A stretch of DNA of 64,000 nucleotides, taken from assembly GCF_000238595.1 (NCBI RefSeq), contig NZ_AGTS01000012.1:40238-104237 (forward strand), given 5' to 3'. Positions 28,239 to 36,410 of the stretch are shown piece by piece. Origin of the DNA: Acidovorax sp. NO-1 (GTDB lineage Bacteria; Pseudomonadota; Gammaproteobacteria; Burkholderiales; Burkholderiaceae_C). Position 1 is the first letter of the stretch, and each line of letters opens with the position of its first letter. The position numbers and the translations under genes were made by a program. Below the pieces are notes generated by a model. The model did not search any database. It was not told where the DNA came from and saw nothing but the letters and a program-made list of their open reading frames with translations.

Positions 28239-28739
28239 CTACAGCGTGCGCGCCATGTACACGGCGCCTTCGCCGTAGCTGGCGAGGCGGGCCTGCTGGG
28301 TGGCGTCTGGCAGGGGCTGCACCGCATAGCCGTGCCGCTCCCAGTACACCTGCGAGCCCTGCACCGACACCAGCGACGTTTGCTGCAGGCCGCTGGACCG
28401 GGCCTGCTCCCACAGCGGCTGAAGCAGGGCGCGGGCAAGGCCCTGGCCCGCATGGGCAGGCAATACCGCCATGTCGTGCAGGTACAGCGTGTCGGGCTGG
28501 GCCGCGGCCTCGAAGTCGCCATGCAGCGGGGTGACCTTGCCGCGCACGCTGCGGTAGGCCGCCAGGTAGGCACACACGCTGCCATCCTGCTCCAGCACCA
28601 GCGAGCAATTGGCGGGGCTGGCCAGGCGGCGCGCAAACACCTCGACACTTTCCACAAACCCCTCGCCATAGCAGGCCAACTGCACGGCCAGCAGGTCGGC
28701 CAGATCGCTCAGCGCCAGCGGGCGCACCACTGCAGACAT
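28239..28739 (-). CDS. GNAT-family N-acetyltransferase
   Basis: A 166-residue acetyltransferase-fold protein. The acetyl-CoA binding segment is LYLHDMAVLPAHAGQGLARALLQPLWEQA near residues 90-120, and the C-terminal part (VSVQGSQVYWERHGYAVQPL) is the typical GNAT strand-helix. The acceptor substrate is unknown. It lies between the Nudix gene and riboflavin synthase on the same strand. Confidence 0.87.
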   Translation of the reverse strand: MSAVVRPLALSDLADLLAVQLACYGEGFVESVEVFARRLASPANCSLVLEQDGSVCAYLAAYRSVRGKVTPLHGDFEAAAQPDTLYLHDMAVLPAHAGQGLARALLQPLWEQARSSGLQQTSLVSVQGSQVYWERHGYAVQPLPDATQQARLASYGEGAVYMARTL

Positions 28740-28756
28740 GGAAACGTAGCGACCGA

Positions 28757-29461
28757 TCAGTGCGGCAGCACGGGCGCCTGCACGAAGTCGTCCAGCGACA
28801 GGCCCTTTTCTTTGAGCAGCGCCTCCAGCACCGGTTGCAGGCGGCCCAGGCTTTCCTGCACGGCCTCGCGCACGGTGTCCACCACCACCTGGGTGCTGCG
28901 CTCGATTTCGATGTTCAGGCGGTCGCCCACCTTCTTGGCTTCAAACACAGTGGCGCGGCGGGTCTCGGGGATCATCCAGATCTCGAACCAGCCCTCCTGC
29001 CGGTTCACCTCGGCCACAGTCAGGCTGGCGCCGTGGATGGCGATGTAGCCCTTGGCAAAGATGTAGCGGCGAAACGCCTCGGGCACGGCCACGCGCCACA
29101 CCAGGTTGTTGTCGAACTCGCGCCGCTCGATGAGCGTGCCGGTGAAGTCCACATGGCCCGACAGCGGGTGGCCGCCGATCTCGGCACCGTCCTTGGCCGC
29201 GCGCTCCACGTTCACACGGTCGCCCTCGCCGTAGCTGCCCAGCGTGGTGATGTTCAGGCTCTGCAGCATCACATCGAAGTTGGCCTGCGTGGGCGACAGG
29301 ATCTCGGTGACCGTGAGGCACACGCCATCGGTGGCCACGCTGGCGCCAATGGCCAGGTCCTGGCAGAAGCCCTCGGGGAAGTCGAGCGTGAAGGTGCGCA
29401 GGCCTGCGCGGTCGTGGATGGCAGCAATGCCTGCCGTGGCTTGGACGATGCCTGTGAACAT
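28757..29461 (-). CDS. ribC: Riboflavin synthase, alpha chain type
   Basis: A 234-residue enzyme dismutating two 6,7-dimethyl-8-ribityllumazine molecules to riboflavin. It is built of two lumazine-binding barrels, each with its signature: MFTGIVQ and GVCLTVTE in the first, KGYIAIHGASLTVAEV in the second. SGHVDFTG replaces the SGHVDG form and is closer to the stand-alone E. coli RibC type (VNVERAAKDGAEIGGHPLSGH) than to RibE of rib operons. A second riboflavin synthase in a rib operon elsewhere is therefore possible. No FMN riboswitch is visible upstream. Confidence 0.9.
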   Translation of the reverse strand: MFTGIVQATAGIAAIHDRAGLRTFTLDFPEGFCQDLAIGASVATDGVCLTVTEILSPTQANFDVMLQSLNITTLGSYGEGDRVNVERAAKDGAEIGGHPLSGHVDFTGTLIERREFDNNLVWRVAVPEAFRRYIFAKGYIAIHGASLTVAEVNRQEGWFEIWMIPETRRATVFEAKKVGDRLNIEIERSTQVVVDTVREAVQESLGRLQPVLEALLKEKGLSLDDFVQAPVLPH

Positions 29462-29538
29462 GGTGGCGCGGCTTGTGGAGCGTTGGAACGGGAACCGGGA
29501 ATTTTGCCACCCGGCCCCCGCCGCGCGCTGGCGCCGGG

Positions 29539-30897
29539 TTACTTGGCTTGCAGCAGCCCGCCCACTTCCAGCAGCACCAGCTCGTTGTCATCCGCCTTGT
29601 TGGGGTCGCGGCTGCTGCTGAAGGGCAGGTTGTTGTCGTTGCCCACCACGATGTGGGTGCCGTCCACGATGTCCACGTTCTCGATGGTGAAGAACGGGAA
29701 GGTCAACACGCCGTTGTTCAGCGGCTTCCTGGCCAGGCGCTTGGGGTCCTGGATGTTCATGAGGTCGATGTAGCCCACCTTGCGGATTTCGCCGCCCACG
29801 TTGGCGTCGCTCATTTCGACCTTGTAGACGCGCTTGAACCTGGCCAGGTCGTGGAAGCAGTCTGTGCGCTTTTGGTCTGCAGGACATGCCTTGTCGGCCG
29901 TGCCTTCGCCGTTGTCGCGCTCGATGATCAAACCGGTGGTCTGATCGATCATGTTGAAGTCGCCGATGGCGTGGTGGTTGGCCTCCATCACATACTTCCA
30001 GTGGCGGCCGGTCCATTGTTCGCTTTTCACGTCGAACTCCAGCACGCGCAGGTACTGCTTGCCGCCCACGTTTTCATACGCTTTGGCGTCCTCGTTCCAC
30101 AGCGCGCCTTCCAGCATCGCATACAGCTTGCTGCCGTCCTTGGACGCTGCCATGCCTTCGTAACCCTTGGAGCGCTTGACCGCGAACGGTGTGGGTTTGG
30201 CATCGGGCGCGCCGGGCATCAACACGCCGGGGGCGTCGGGCGAGCGCACCACCTTGCCGTCCACCTGGGTTTCGAACACGGCCAGCACCTTGCCGTTCAG
30301 GTCGGCCTTGATCAGGAAGGGGCCAAACTCTTCGCCGATCCACAGCGCGCCCCCGGCGAACTGGAAGCTTTCGGGGTCAAAGTCGGCGCCCGTCAGGTAG
30401 CGCTTGTCGGTGCCTTCGTGGGTGATGCGAAACGGCACCTTCTTGTCGGGGTCGTGCAGGAACACCGTGTTCTTGCGCTGGAACTGGCCGCTTTGGAAGT
30501 CCACGGTGTAGTGGCTCAGGTGCAGCATGAAGTCGGGCGAGTTGGCCTTGCTGCCGGCCCCGTTGTCGGTCAGCAGCCAGAAGCTGCCATCGGCCATGCG
30601 CTTGATGCCCGAGTGGCCCTGCACAGGCTGCCCCTGGAAAGGCAGCGCAACACCGGTGTTGCGCCCACCCGAGAGACCGGGTACCGAACCCACGGCGTCC
30701 ACACGGCGGGGCGTGGTGAACTTGCCCGCCACCCGCAGATCCGGCGGTGCGTCCTGGGGTGCGGCGATCATGGTGAGGGCGGGCAGCAGGGCGTGGCCTG
30801 ACAACGTGGCCGGGTAGGCCTGTTGGGCGATGGCTGCGGGGCTGGTGGCGGTGCACGCCAGCAAGGCGCAGGCGGCAAGGGCAGAGAGTCGGGACAT
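29539..30897 (-). CDS. Exported esterase-like/phytase-like protein (phytase-like domain)
   Basis: A 452-residue protein of the family annotated as esterase-like activity of phytase. It has an N-terminal signal peptide (LSALAACALLACTATSPAAIAQQ) with cleavage near AIAQ. The mature region has beta-propeller-like segments, such as GHSGIKRMADGSFWLLTDNGAGSKANS, WIGEEFGPFLIKADLNGKVL and NVDIVDGTHIVVGNDNNLPFSSSRDPNKADDNE. ATG 30897 is chosen for the signal peptide; 30957 is also possible, and the much longer frame beyond it is repeat sequence and antisense to other genes. The substrate is unknown. Confidence 0.82.
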   Translation of the reverse strand: MSRLSALAACALLACTATSPAAIAQQAYPATLSGHALLPALTMIAAPQDAPPDLRVAGKFTTPRRVDAVGSVPGLSGGRNTGVALPFQGQPVQGHSGIKRMADGSFWLLTDNGAGSKANSPDFMLHLSHYTVDFQSGQFQRKNTVFLHDPDKKVPFRITHEGTDKRYLTGADFDPESFQFAGGALWIGEEFGPFLIKADLNGKVLAVFETQVDGKVVRSPDAPGVLMPGAPDAKPTPFAVKRSKGYEGMAASKDGSKLYAMLEGALWNEDAKAYENVGGKQYLRVLEFDVKSEQWTGRHWKYVMEANHHAIGDFNMIDQTTGLIIERDNGEGTADKACPADQKRTDCFHDLARFKRVYKVEMSDANVGGEIRKVGYIDLMNIQDPKRLARKPLNNGVLTFPFFTIENVDIVDGTHIVVGNDNNLPFSSSRDPNKADDNELVLLEVGGLLQAK

Positions 30898-31030
30898 GGT
30901 GGTGGATGACGGCAGATGGAAAGCCGCCACGATGCCGATGCTGCGTGACGCTGCCATGACGCAACTCTCACCGCGACTCTGACGCCCACGCGGCGCGGCG
31001 TCGTCACGCGCGCGGGCGCGGTGGTGCCCG

Positions 31031-32728
31031 TCAGGCCGATGCTGCCACCAGCCCCGCCCCATGCCCGCGCGTGAAGGCCTCTTCAAACACCGAGTAGCCC
31101 GACCAGTCGCTGTGCGCAAACGCCAGCCGCGCTGTGGCGGGGGTGGGTATCCAGGCAGCTTGCTCACCATTTGATAGCTGTTTGCGCTTGCCGGATAAGC
31201 GCTGGAGGCCAATTTGGCTTAAAAAACTCTGCGTACCCTGCACCGGGATGGACATGGCATGCCCGTAGCGGGTGATGTCCACGCGCGTGGCGCGCTGGCG
31301 CAGGTCGGGGTGCGGCACGGCCAGGGCGGTCAACGCCGCGTCGGCCCACTGTTGCCAGGGCGCTGTGGCCAGTTGCTGGCGAGCATCGGGCACATCGCCC
31401 AGCGCCTGGTAGTAGCTGAGCACCGTGGGCCCGGCAATGGCGGCGCCCACGTCCAGCCGCTGGTGCCCGGCGTTCACGTAGCCCAGGCCGCCTGCGGTGG
31501 GGTCGGCGTAGAGCACGTTGTCCCATGCAGGCGCTGCGCCGGGGCGGTCGGTCAGCGGGCTGTCGATGTGGATGTTGGCCACCAGCCAGGGCGCCCACTG
31601 CAGGCGCTGCGCGGCGGCGGCGAGGAACGCGGGCGGGCTCTGCACCACCCGCGCCGCCACAAACACCGGCAGCGCCACGATGCAGCGCGGCGCCTGCCAG
31701 CGTTCCACGCTGCCAGTGGCGTGGTTGAAGGCGTCCACGTGCACGCCATGGCGGCTTTCGGTGATGCGCAGCACGCTGGTGGCGGTGCGCAACTGCCCCC
31801 CGGTGCGCAGTGGTTCGGCCAGCCGGTGCGTGATCCAGCCGTTGCCCTCGGGCCAGGTCAGCACGCTCTCGCGCGCTTCGTCCACCGCATCGCCGGGCGC
31901 GTGAAAGCCGTGGCGACTGGCAAAGTAGTGGATGCCCGCCCAGGCCGATACCCGGTCGGTGCCCGCGCCGTAGTCGTCGCGGCAGCAGTAGTTCAGGTAC
32001 CACAGCAGGTGCTCGTCGTCCAAGCCTTCTTGCGCCAGCCAAACACTGAAAGTGATAGCGTCCAGCGCTTGATGGGCGGGCGCCAGCGGCTGTTTTGTGC
32101 CCCAAAGCTTGAGTGCGGGCATGGCAAACCGCGCGGCCTTCGACTCACGCTCTACCGCCAGGGCAAAGCGCCGGTACTGCGCCAGTGTGGCCTCACCCAC
32201 GCCCTGCACGGGGAGCAGGCCTTCCTGCCACTCGCCGTCAAAAAACAGCCGTTCCTGGGGGCTGTGGCACAGGTGGCGTTCGTCGTACTGCCAGCGCCCG
32301 GCCACCCGGCGGCGCAGACCCAGTTCTTCCAGCAGGTCCTGCACCTCGCGAGCATCGTCGCCAGGCACGGGCAGGTAGTGCGCGCCCAGCGGGCAGGCAA
32401 TGCCGCTGACCACGCCGCCGCGGCTGTTGCCCCCGGCGGTGTCTTCCAGCTCCAGCAGTGCAAAGTCGTTCACCCCCGCCAGCCGCAACGACCGTGCCGC
32501 AGCGAGCCCCGCCACTCCACCGCCCGCGATGATGACCGGCGCGCGGCGCACCACGGTGGGCGCCGGCAAGTTGCCGGTTTGGAGCCAATCACGCAACTGG
32601 TGGCCGCGCGCCATGTCGATGCCGGTGAAGCGGCCCTGCAGCGCGCGCGGTGCGCGCTCGCAGCCTGGCAGCAGCACGCCCATGGCGGCCGAGGCGGCAG
32701 CGGTGGCGAGAAAATGGCGGCGTTGCAT
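31031..32728 (-). CDS. FAD-dependent oxidoreductase with Tat signal and in-frame repeats
   Basis: A 565-residue flavoprotein of the amine oxidase/protoporphyrinogen oxidase fold. The N-terminus MQRRHFLATAAASAAMGVLLPGCE combines a twin-arginine motif with a lipobox-like LPGC, so it is probably Tat-exported. The dinucleotide fold is PVIIAGGGVAGLAAARSLRL with an acidic ending (LELEDTAGG). Two REP-like sequences lie in frame: one near residues 505-525 (FLSQIGLQRLSGKRKQLSNG) and a degenerate one near residue 215 (PAHQALDAITFSV). The C-terminal FAD segment SDWSGYSVFEEAFTRGHGAG is intact. The substrate is unknown; a polyamine or amine is possible given the neighbouring spermidine synthase. Confidence 0.83.
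   Translation of the reverse strand: MQRRHFLATAAASAAMGVLLPGCERAPRALQGRFTGIDMARGHQLRDWLQTGNLPAPTVVRRAPVIIAGGGVAGLAAARSLRLAGVNDFALLELEDTAGGNSRGGVVSGIACPLGAHYLPVPGDDAREVQDLLEELGLRRRVAGRWQYDERHLCHSPQERLFFDGEWQEGLLPVQGVGEATLAQYRRFALAVERESKAARFAMPALKLWGTKQPLAPAHQALDAITFSVWLAQEGLDDEHLLWYLNYCCRDDYGAGTDRVSAWAGIHYFASRHGFHAPGDAVDEARESVLTWPEGNGWITHRLAEPLRTGGQLRTATSVLRITESRHGVHVDAFNHATGSVERWQAPRCIVALPVFVAARVVQSPPAFLAAAAQRLQWAPWLVANIHIDSPLTDRPGAAPAWDNVLYADPTAGGLGYVNAGHQRLDVGAAIAGPTVLSYYQALGDVPDARQQLATAPWQQWADAALTALAVPHPDLRQRATRVDITRYGHAMSIPVQGTQSFLSQIGLQRLSGKRKQLSNGEQAAWIPTPATARLAFAHSDWSGYSVFEEAFTRGHGAGLVAASA
31170..31227 (+). repeat. REP-like element, copy 4 (inside FAD oxidoreductase)
   Basis: TTGATAGCTGTTTGCGCTT, loop, AAGCGCTGGAGGCCAATTTG. 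It is nearly complete and in frame near the 3' end of the minus-strand oxidoreductase gene, so it is read antisense to the element. Confidence 0.87.
32050..32096 (+). repeat. REP-like element, degenerate copy 5 (inside FAD oxidoreductase)
   Basis: TGATAGCGTCCAGCGCTTGA, then GGCGGGCGCCAGCGGCTG and TTTTG. The left half matches the family; the right half is GC-converted, as if it had adapted to coding constraint. It is in frame in the same gene as copy 4. Confidence 0.5.
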
Positions 32729-32808
32729 GGCGTGGAGTGTCTTTTTTAAAGGGATCTGCAGTCAATCATCCAACACCGTGGGGGCTGAGTGCCTTGAACC
32801 ACCCACCA

Positions 32809-32868
32809 CCGTTCGGGCTGAGCTTGTCGAAGCCTTGCGCCGCGCTTCGACAAGCTCAGCGTGAACGG
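32809..32868. repeat. Family B repeat pair forming a long palindrome
   Basis: CCGTTCGGGCTGAGC-TTGTCGAAG (32809-32832) and CTTCGACAAGC-TCAGCGTGAACGG (32845-32868) face each other with a 12-base spacer, forming a near-perfect 24-base stem. It lies between the divergently placed ends of the oxidoreductase 5' region and the speE 3' end. It can act as a terminator or exist as a bi-partite repeat. Confidence 0.85.
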
Positions 32869-32955
32869 ATTGTTGGATTTCCGGGCGTTGGCATTCGGCC
32901 GCGTCCTTCATACGCTCGCTGATAACGGCGACACACAGCGGCTCAGGGAGGCTTC

Positions 32956-34485
32956 TCAGTGTTTCCCCCATTCCCGTTCGTAGGTGTGCACCAGCGCCTG
33001 GTTCGACAGCCGGTTCACCTCGGCAGGCACGCGCGCCATGTCGAGCGGAAAGTCAAAGAGCAGCGGCAACGTGTCGGCACTCAGAAACCGGAGGTCTGCG
33101 GGCAGCGCATCAGGCAAGCGCCAGGGCCTGCGGCTGGCGATGATGAAACCCCATTCGCCAAAACTGGGCACGTGCGCGTGGTAGGGCGCTGCCCGCAGGC
33201 CCACGGATTCGATCGTCTGCGCCACTGTCCAGTAACTCTGGCGCGCGACCAGTGGCGAAGTGGTCTGCACCACCGCATAGCCGCTGGCGGCCAGGCGCTT
33301 GTCCAGCAGCGCATAAAAGCTGTTGGTGTAGAGCTTGCCGATCGAGAAGTTGGTCGGGTCGGGGAAGTCCACCACGATCACATCAAACATGTCCTGGCCT
33401 TCCTGCAGCCAGCCAAACGCGTCGGTGTTGACGATCTTCACCTTGGGGTTTTGCAGGGCATGGCCGTTGAGCCGCGCGAGCGTGGGGTTCTCGCTGAAGA
33501 TCGTCGTCATCGCCGGGTCCAGCTCCACCAGCGTCACGGATTCGACCGAGGGGTACTTCAATATCTCGCGCACCGCCATGCCGTCGCCGCCGCCCAGTAC
33601 TGCCACCTTCTTTGGCGCGCCGTGGGCCGCCATCGCGGGGTGGACCAGCGCCTCGTGGTAACGGTACTCGTCGGCCTGCGCAAACTGCAGGTTGCCGTTC
33701 AGGTACAGCCGGTGCCCCGCACGCCCCTGCGTGACCACAATCCGCTGGTAGGGCGACGCGGTGCTGAACACGATGCGGTCCTGGTAAAACTTGTCTTCGG
33801 CAAAACTCGTGATGTGCTCGGCGCCCGCCAGGGCTGCAAGAAGAATGCCCAGCACCATCACACAGGCCGCCACATGCGCCTTCACGCGCCGCAGCTCGTG
33901 CCGAAACAGCCACACCGCCCACACCGCCACGGCCGCGTTCATCACGCCAAACAGCAGCCCCGTGCGGATGAGCCCCAGGTGCGGCACCAGCAGCAGCGGA
34001 AACGCCATCGACACCGCCAGCGCGCCCAGGTAGTCAAACGTGAGCACCTGCGAGACCAGGTCCTTGAGCGCCACGTTGCGCTTCAAGATGCGCATGACCA
34101 GCGGGATCTCCAGCCCCACCAGCGTGCCCACCATCAGCACCATGCCGTACAGCAGAAACCGGAAGGCGCCGGGCGTGTACGCATTGGCCAGAAACAGCGT
34201 GGCCGGCAGCAGCCCGCCAATCAACGCCACCAGCAGCTCGATGCGCAGAAAGTGCGCGGGCAGTTGCCGCTCAAAATACCGAGACAGCCACGAGCCCACG
34301 CCCATGGCAAACAGGTAGGTGCCGATGATGGTGCTGAACTGCAGCACCGAGTCGCCCAGCACATAGGAAGCCAGCGCGCCCGCCGCCAGCTCGTACAGCA
34401 GGCCGCACGCGGCCACCACGAAAACGCTGATGAGCAGGGCGACTTCGATGGGGCGGGGACCGGTAGGGGCGTCGTTGTCCTTCAT
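32956..34485 (-). CDS. speE: Membrane-anchored polyamine aminopropyltransferase (spermidine synthase)
   Basis: A 509-residue protein with an N-terminal domain of about seven membrane helices (residues 15-220) followed by a spermidine synthase domain. The latter has the S-adenosyl ligand motif VAVLGGGDGMAVREILKYP, VTLVELDP, and DFPDPTNFSIGKLYTNSFY with the catalytic Asp. It should transfer an aminopropyl group from decarboxylated AdoMet to an amine acceptor, at or in the membrane. Start 34485 is taken; 34497 is equally possible. It is the last gene of a same-strand cluster with DUF350, DUF4178 and SPFH genes, a setting seen for membrane-associated aminopropyltransferases in other bacteria. Confidence 0.9.
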   Translation of the reverse strand: MKDNDAPTGPRPIEVALLISVFVVAACGLLYELAAGALASYVLGDSVLQFSTIIGTYLFAMGVGSWLSRYFERQLPAHFLRIELLVALIGGLLPATLFLANAYTPGAFRFLLYGMVLMVGTLVGLEIPLVMRILKRNVALKDLVSQVLTFDYLGALAVSMAFPLLLVPHLGLIRTGLLFGVMNAAVAVWAVWLFRHELRRVKAHVAACVMVLGILLAALAGAEHITSFAEDKFYQDRIVFSTASPYQRIVVTQGRAGHRLYLNGNLQFAQADEYRYHEALVHPAMAAHGAPKKVAVLGGGDGMAVREILKYPSVESVTLVELDPAMTTIFSENPTLARLNGHALQNPKVKIVNTDAFGWLQEGQDMFDVIVVDFPDPTNFSIGKLYTNSFYALLDKRLAASGYAVVQTTSPLVARQSYWTVAQTIESVGLRAAPYHAHVPSFGEWGFIIASRRPWRLPDALPADLRFLSADTLPLLFDFPLDMARVPAEVNRLSNQALVHTYEREWGKH

Positions 34486-34549
34486 GGATGGGCGCATGCC
34501 ATGACCGCGGCCGCGGCCATGCGGCGCAGCCGCTCAGGGGGTTGCTGCA

Positions 34550-34771
34550 TCAGTGAATTGCCGCCGCCACGATGATGCTGATCCCCAGGCACATCGCGGC
34601 CACCACCATGGCCAGGGCCTGGTTCTGCTTTTCTACGATTTCGCGCCACAGGTCGGCGGGGGTGATCTTGTCGATAATGACAAAGCACACCCAGAAGATG
34701 ACCACGCCGATCAGCGCATACAGCATGGACCCGAGGAAGGCTGCGGGCCGGAGCCATTCGATTCCCATCAT
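34550..34771 (-). CDS. DUF350 small membrane protein
   Basis: A 73-residue protein with two predicted membrane helices (FLGSMLYALIGVVIFWVCFVII and ALAMVVAAMCLGISIIVAAAIH), matching a single DUF350 (YjfL-like) unit. GGAGA lies 7 bases before ATG 34771, so the longer frame to 34894 is rejected. DUF350 proteins typically sit in clusters with SPFH, PspA-like, ATP-grasp or aminopropyltransferase genes. It lies between speE and the DUF4178 gene on the same strand. Its biochemical role is unknown. Confidence 0.82.
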   Translation of the reverse strand: MMGIEWLRPAAFLGSMLYALIGVVIFWVCFVIIDKITPADLWREIVEKQNQALAMVVAAMCLGISIIVAAAIH

Positions 34772-34812
34772 GGTGTGATCTCCTTGAAAACGTTGGTGTA
34801 CATGGATGCACG

Positions 34813-36303
34813 CTACTTGTGGCTGCCGCCGGACGAGTAGCCGCCGAAAGAGCCGCCCGAGCTGCGGTAGCCGCTGCCCGACGAGCCGGAGCAATTGCTC
34901 AGGATGATGAGCAGGATGAGGATGACCACAGCGATCAGGATGATGGTGGCACAGCCCACACCCTTGGCGGCCACAAAGGGGCCGGGGTCGTCGCGCTGGA
35001 GCACGTCTTTTTTGTCCTGGAGCTTGAAGGCCTGAACCACGGTGTCGCTGGCCAGTTTGTCGCCGCTTGACCAGGTGACCTCGTTCGGGGTCTGCTCCAT
35101 CGACAGCAGGCCTTTGGCGCTGGCAAAGTCGCGGTTGCTGGTTTTCTGCCCGCGCGTGACCTGCCAGTAGAACTCGCCCAGCACGTAGGTGGTTTCCGCC
35201 TCGTAGTGGTACTTGAGGTCGTATTGGGTGCCCAGGTAGGTGGCGCTGCGCCCGTTGGCGGCCATCTGCGGTGCGCCGGTGGTGGGGCGCACCATGCTCC
35301 AGCCTTCTTCCGAATCGACCAGGAAGGCAAAGCCGCGCTTCTGGTTGTAGAGCAGGTATTCGCTCCAGCCAAAGTGTTCGTCATCGCCCGGTTCCACACC
35401 CATGCGGTGCTGAAAGCCCACCACCTGCCAGTGCACGCCCTGCAACTGGCCCTTGGCCCCGAGCGGAATGATGGGGCGCACGGGCTCGTCCTGCTCGGCC
35501 GAGCGCAGCTCTCCGCCCACGCCACTGCTGAGGTCGATGATGCTGGCGCACGAGCCGCAGGTGAGGCTTTTGGTGGTGGCCAGTTGCACCTGCACCGGCG
35601 CGCCGCAGTGCGGGCAGTTGAACTGGCGGCCTTTCTCGTCCTTGGCCGATTCGTCTTTCAGGCCCTGGAGCTGCAGGTCGTCCAGCAGCACGGCCTTGCC
35701 GCGCTCCACGCCGGGCGGGGTGTGGCTGTAGTCGATGCTGACCACCTCGCCATCGCTGCTGCGCAGCTCCACCATGCCGAACGGCTGGCCCAGCGGCGGC
35801 AGCTTGGGCAGCTCGCCCTGGGCCGAGATGAGTTGCGCCTGGCCCGTGTAGGCCACGCTGTAGGGCTTGCCGTTGATGGCGGTGGTGGTGCCGATGCGAA
35901 AGCGCGCGGCTTCGGGCAGTTCGCGCCCGGGGTCGATGGGCCGGGTGAAGACGTAGGCGCCGTTGTCCTCGCCCAGCGTGGCCATGCTGCCGTCTTGCAG
36001 AAAAGCCACCCATTCGGTCCACACGCCTGCATCGCTCTTGTATTGCAGGCGGCCAATTAGCGAGAAGGGCAGGTCTTTGCCATCGAGCTGGATGCGCCCG
36101 CTGGCCATGAGCTGCAGCGGGCTGTGGTCGTCAAACAGCTCGGCCATCTTGCCCAGGCGCGTGAGCACCTCGCCGCTGCGCACGACGGTGCTCTGGCAGT
36201 AGCCGCAGACGGCGTGGGTGCTCTGCGCGCTGCGGAATTCAACCGGCGCGCCGCAGCCCGGGCAGGGCGCCCGGTAAGTACGCTGGGTGGGGTCGGTGGC
36301 CAT
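34813..36303 (-). CDS. DUF4178 protein with two zinc ribbons and a membrane anchor
   Basis: A 496-residue protein. Two CxxC zinc ribbons are visible: CPGCGAPVEF...CGYC near residue 15 and CPHCGAPVQV...CGSC near residue 220. Each is followed by a beta-rich DUF4178 domain (about residues 55-200 and 275-400). Near the C-terminus is one strongly hydrophobic helix (VGCATIILIAVVILILLIIL), then a Gly/Ser/Tyr-rich tail (GSSGSGYRSSGGSFGGYSSG). The probable topology is a cytoplasmic body anchored by its C-terminus. The adjacent DUF350, SPFH and speE genes support a shared membrane-linked function. Not biochemically characterised to my knowledge. Confidence 0.82.
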   Translation of the reverse strand: MATDPTQRTYRAPCPGCGAPVEFRSAQSTHAVCGYCQSTVVRSGEVLTRLGKMAELFDDHSPLQLMASGRIQLDGKDLPFSLIGRLQYKSDAGVWTEWVAFLQDGSMATLGEDNGAYVFTRPIDPGRELPEAARFRIGTTTAINGKPYSVAYTGQAQLISAQGELPKLPPLGQPFGMVELRSSDGEVVSIDYSHTPPGVERGKAVLLDDLQLQGLKDESAKDEKGRQFNCPHCGAPVQVQLATTKSLTCGSCASIIDLSSGVGGELRSAEQDEPVRPIIPLGAKGQLQGVHWQVVGFQHRMGVEPGDDEHFGWSEYLLYNQKRGFAFLVDSEEGWSMVRPTTGAPQMAANGRSATYLGTQYDLKYHYEAETTYVLGEFYWQVTRGQKTSNRDFASAKGLLSMEQTPNEVTWSSGDKLASDTVVQAFKLQDKKDVLQRDDPGPFVAAKGVGCATIILIAVVILILLIILSNCSGSSGSGYRSSGGSFGGYSSGGSHK

Positions 36304-36339
36304 CGGGCGGGGGCTGCCTGCACCGTTCAGCACGGTCGG

Positions 36340-36400
36340 TTTGAAGCCAAATTGGCCTCTGGCGCTTATCCCTCAAGCGCAAGCAGCTATTGTTTTTATA
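36340..36400 (-). repeat. REP-like element, copy 6
   Basis: On the minus strand it reads ATAGCTGCTTGCGCTTGAGG, then GATAAGCGCCAGAGGCCAAT and TTGGC. It fills most of the gap between the SPFH gene and the DUF4178 gene, inside the cluster. Confidence 0.88.
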
Positions 36401-36410
36401 GTGACCGGGT

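Noticed and set aside
29462..29538. FMN riboswitch upstream of riboflavin synthase
   Set aside because: The gap is only 77 bases and lacks any conserved RFN-element sequence.
30898..31212. Longer N-terminus for the phytase-like protein
   Set aside because: The frame overlaps the neighbouring oxidoreductase's 3' end and repeat sequence. The signal peptide starts at 30897.
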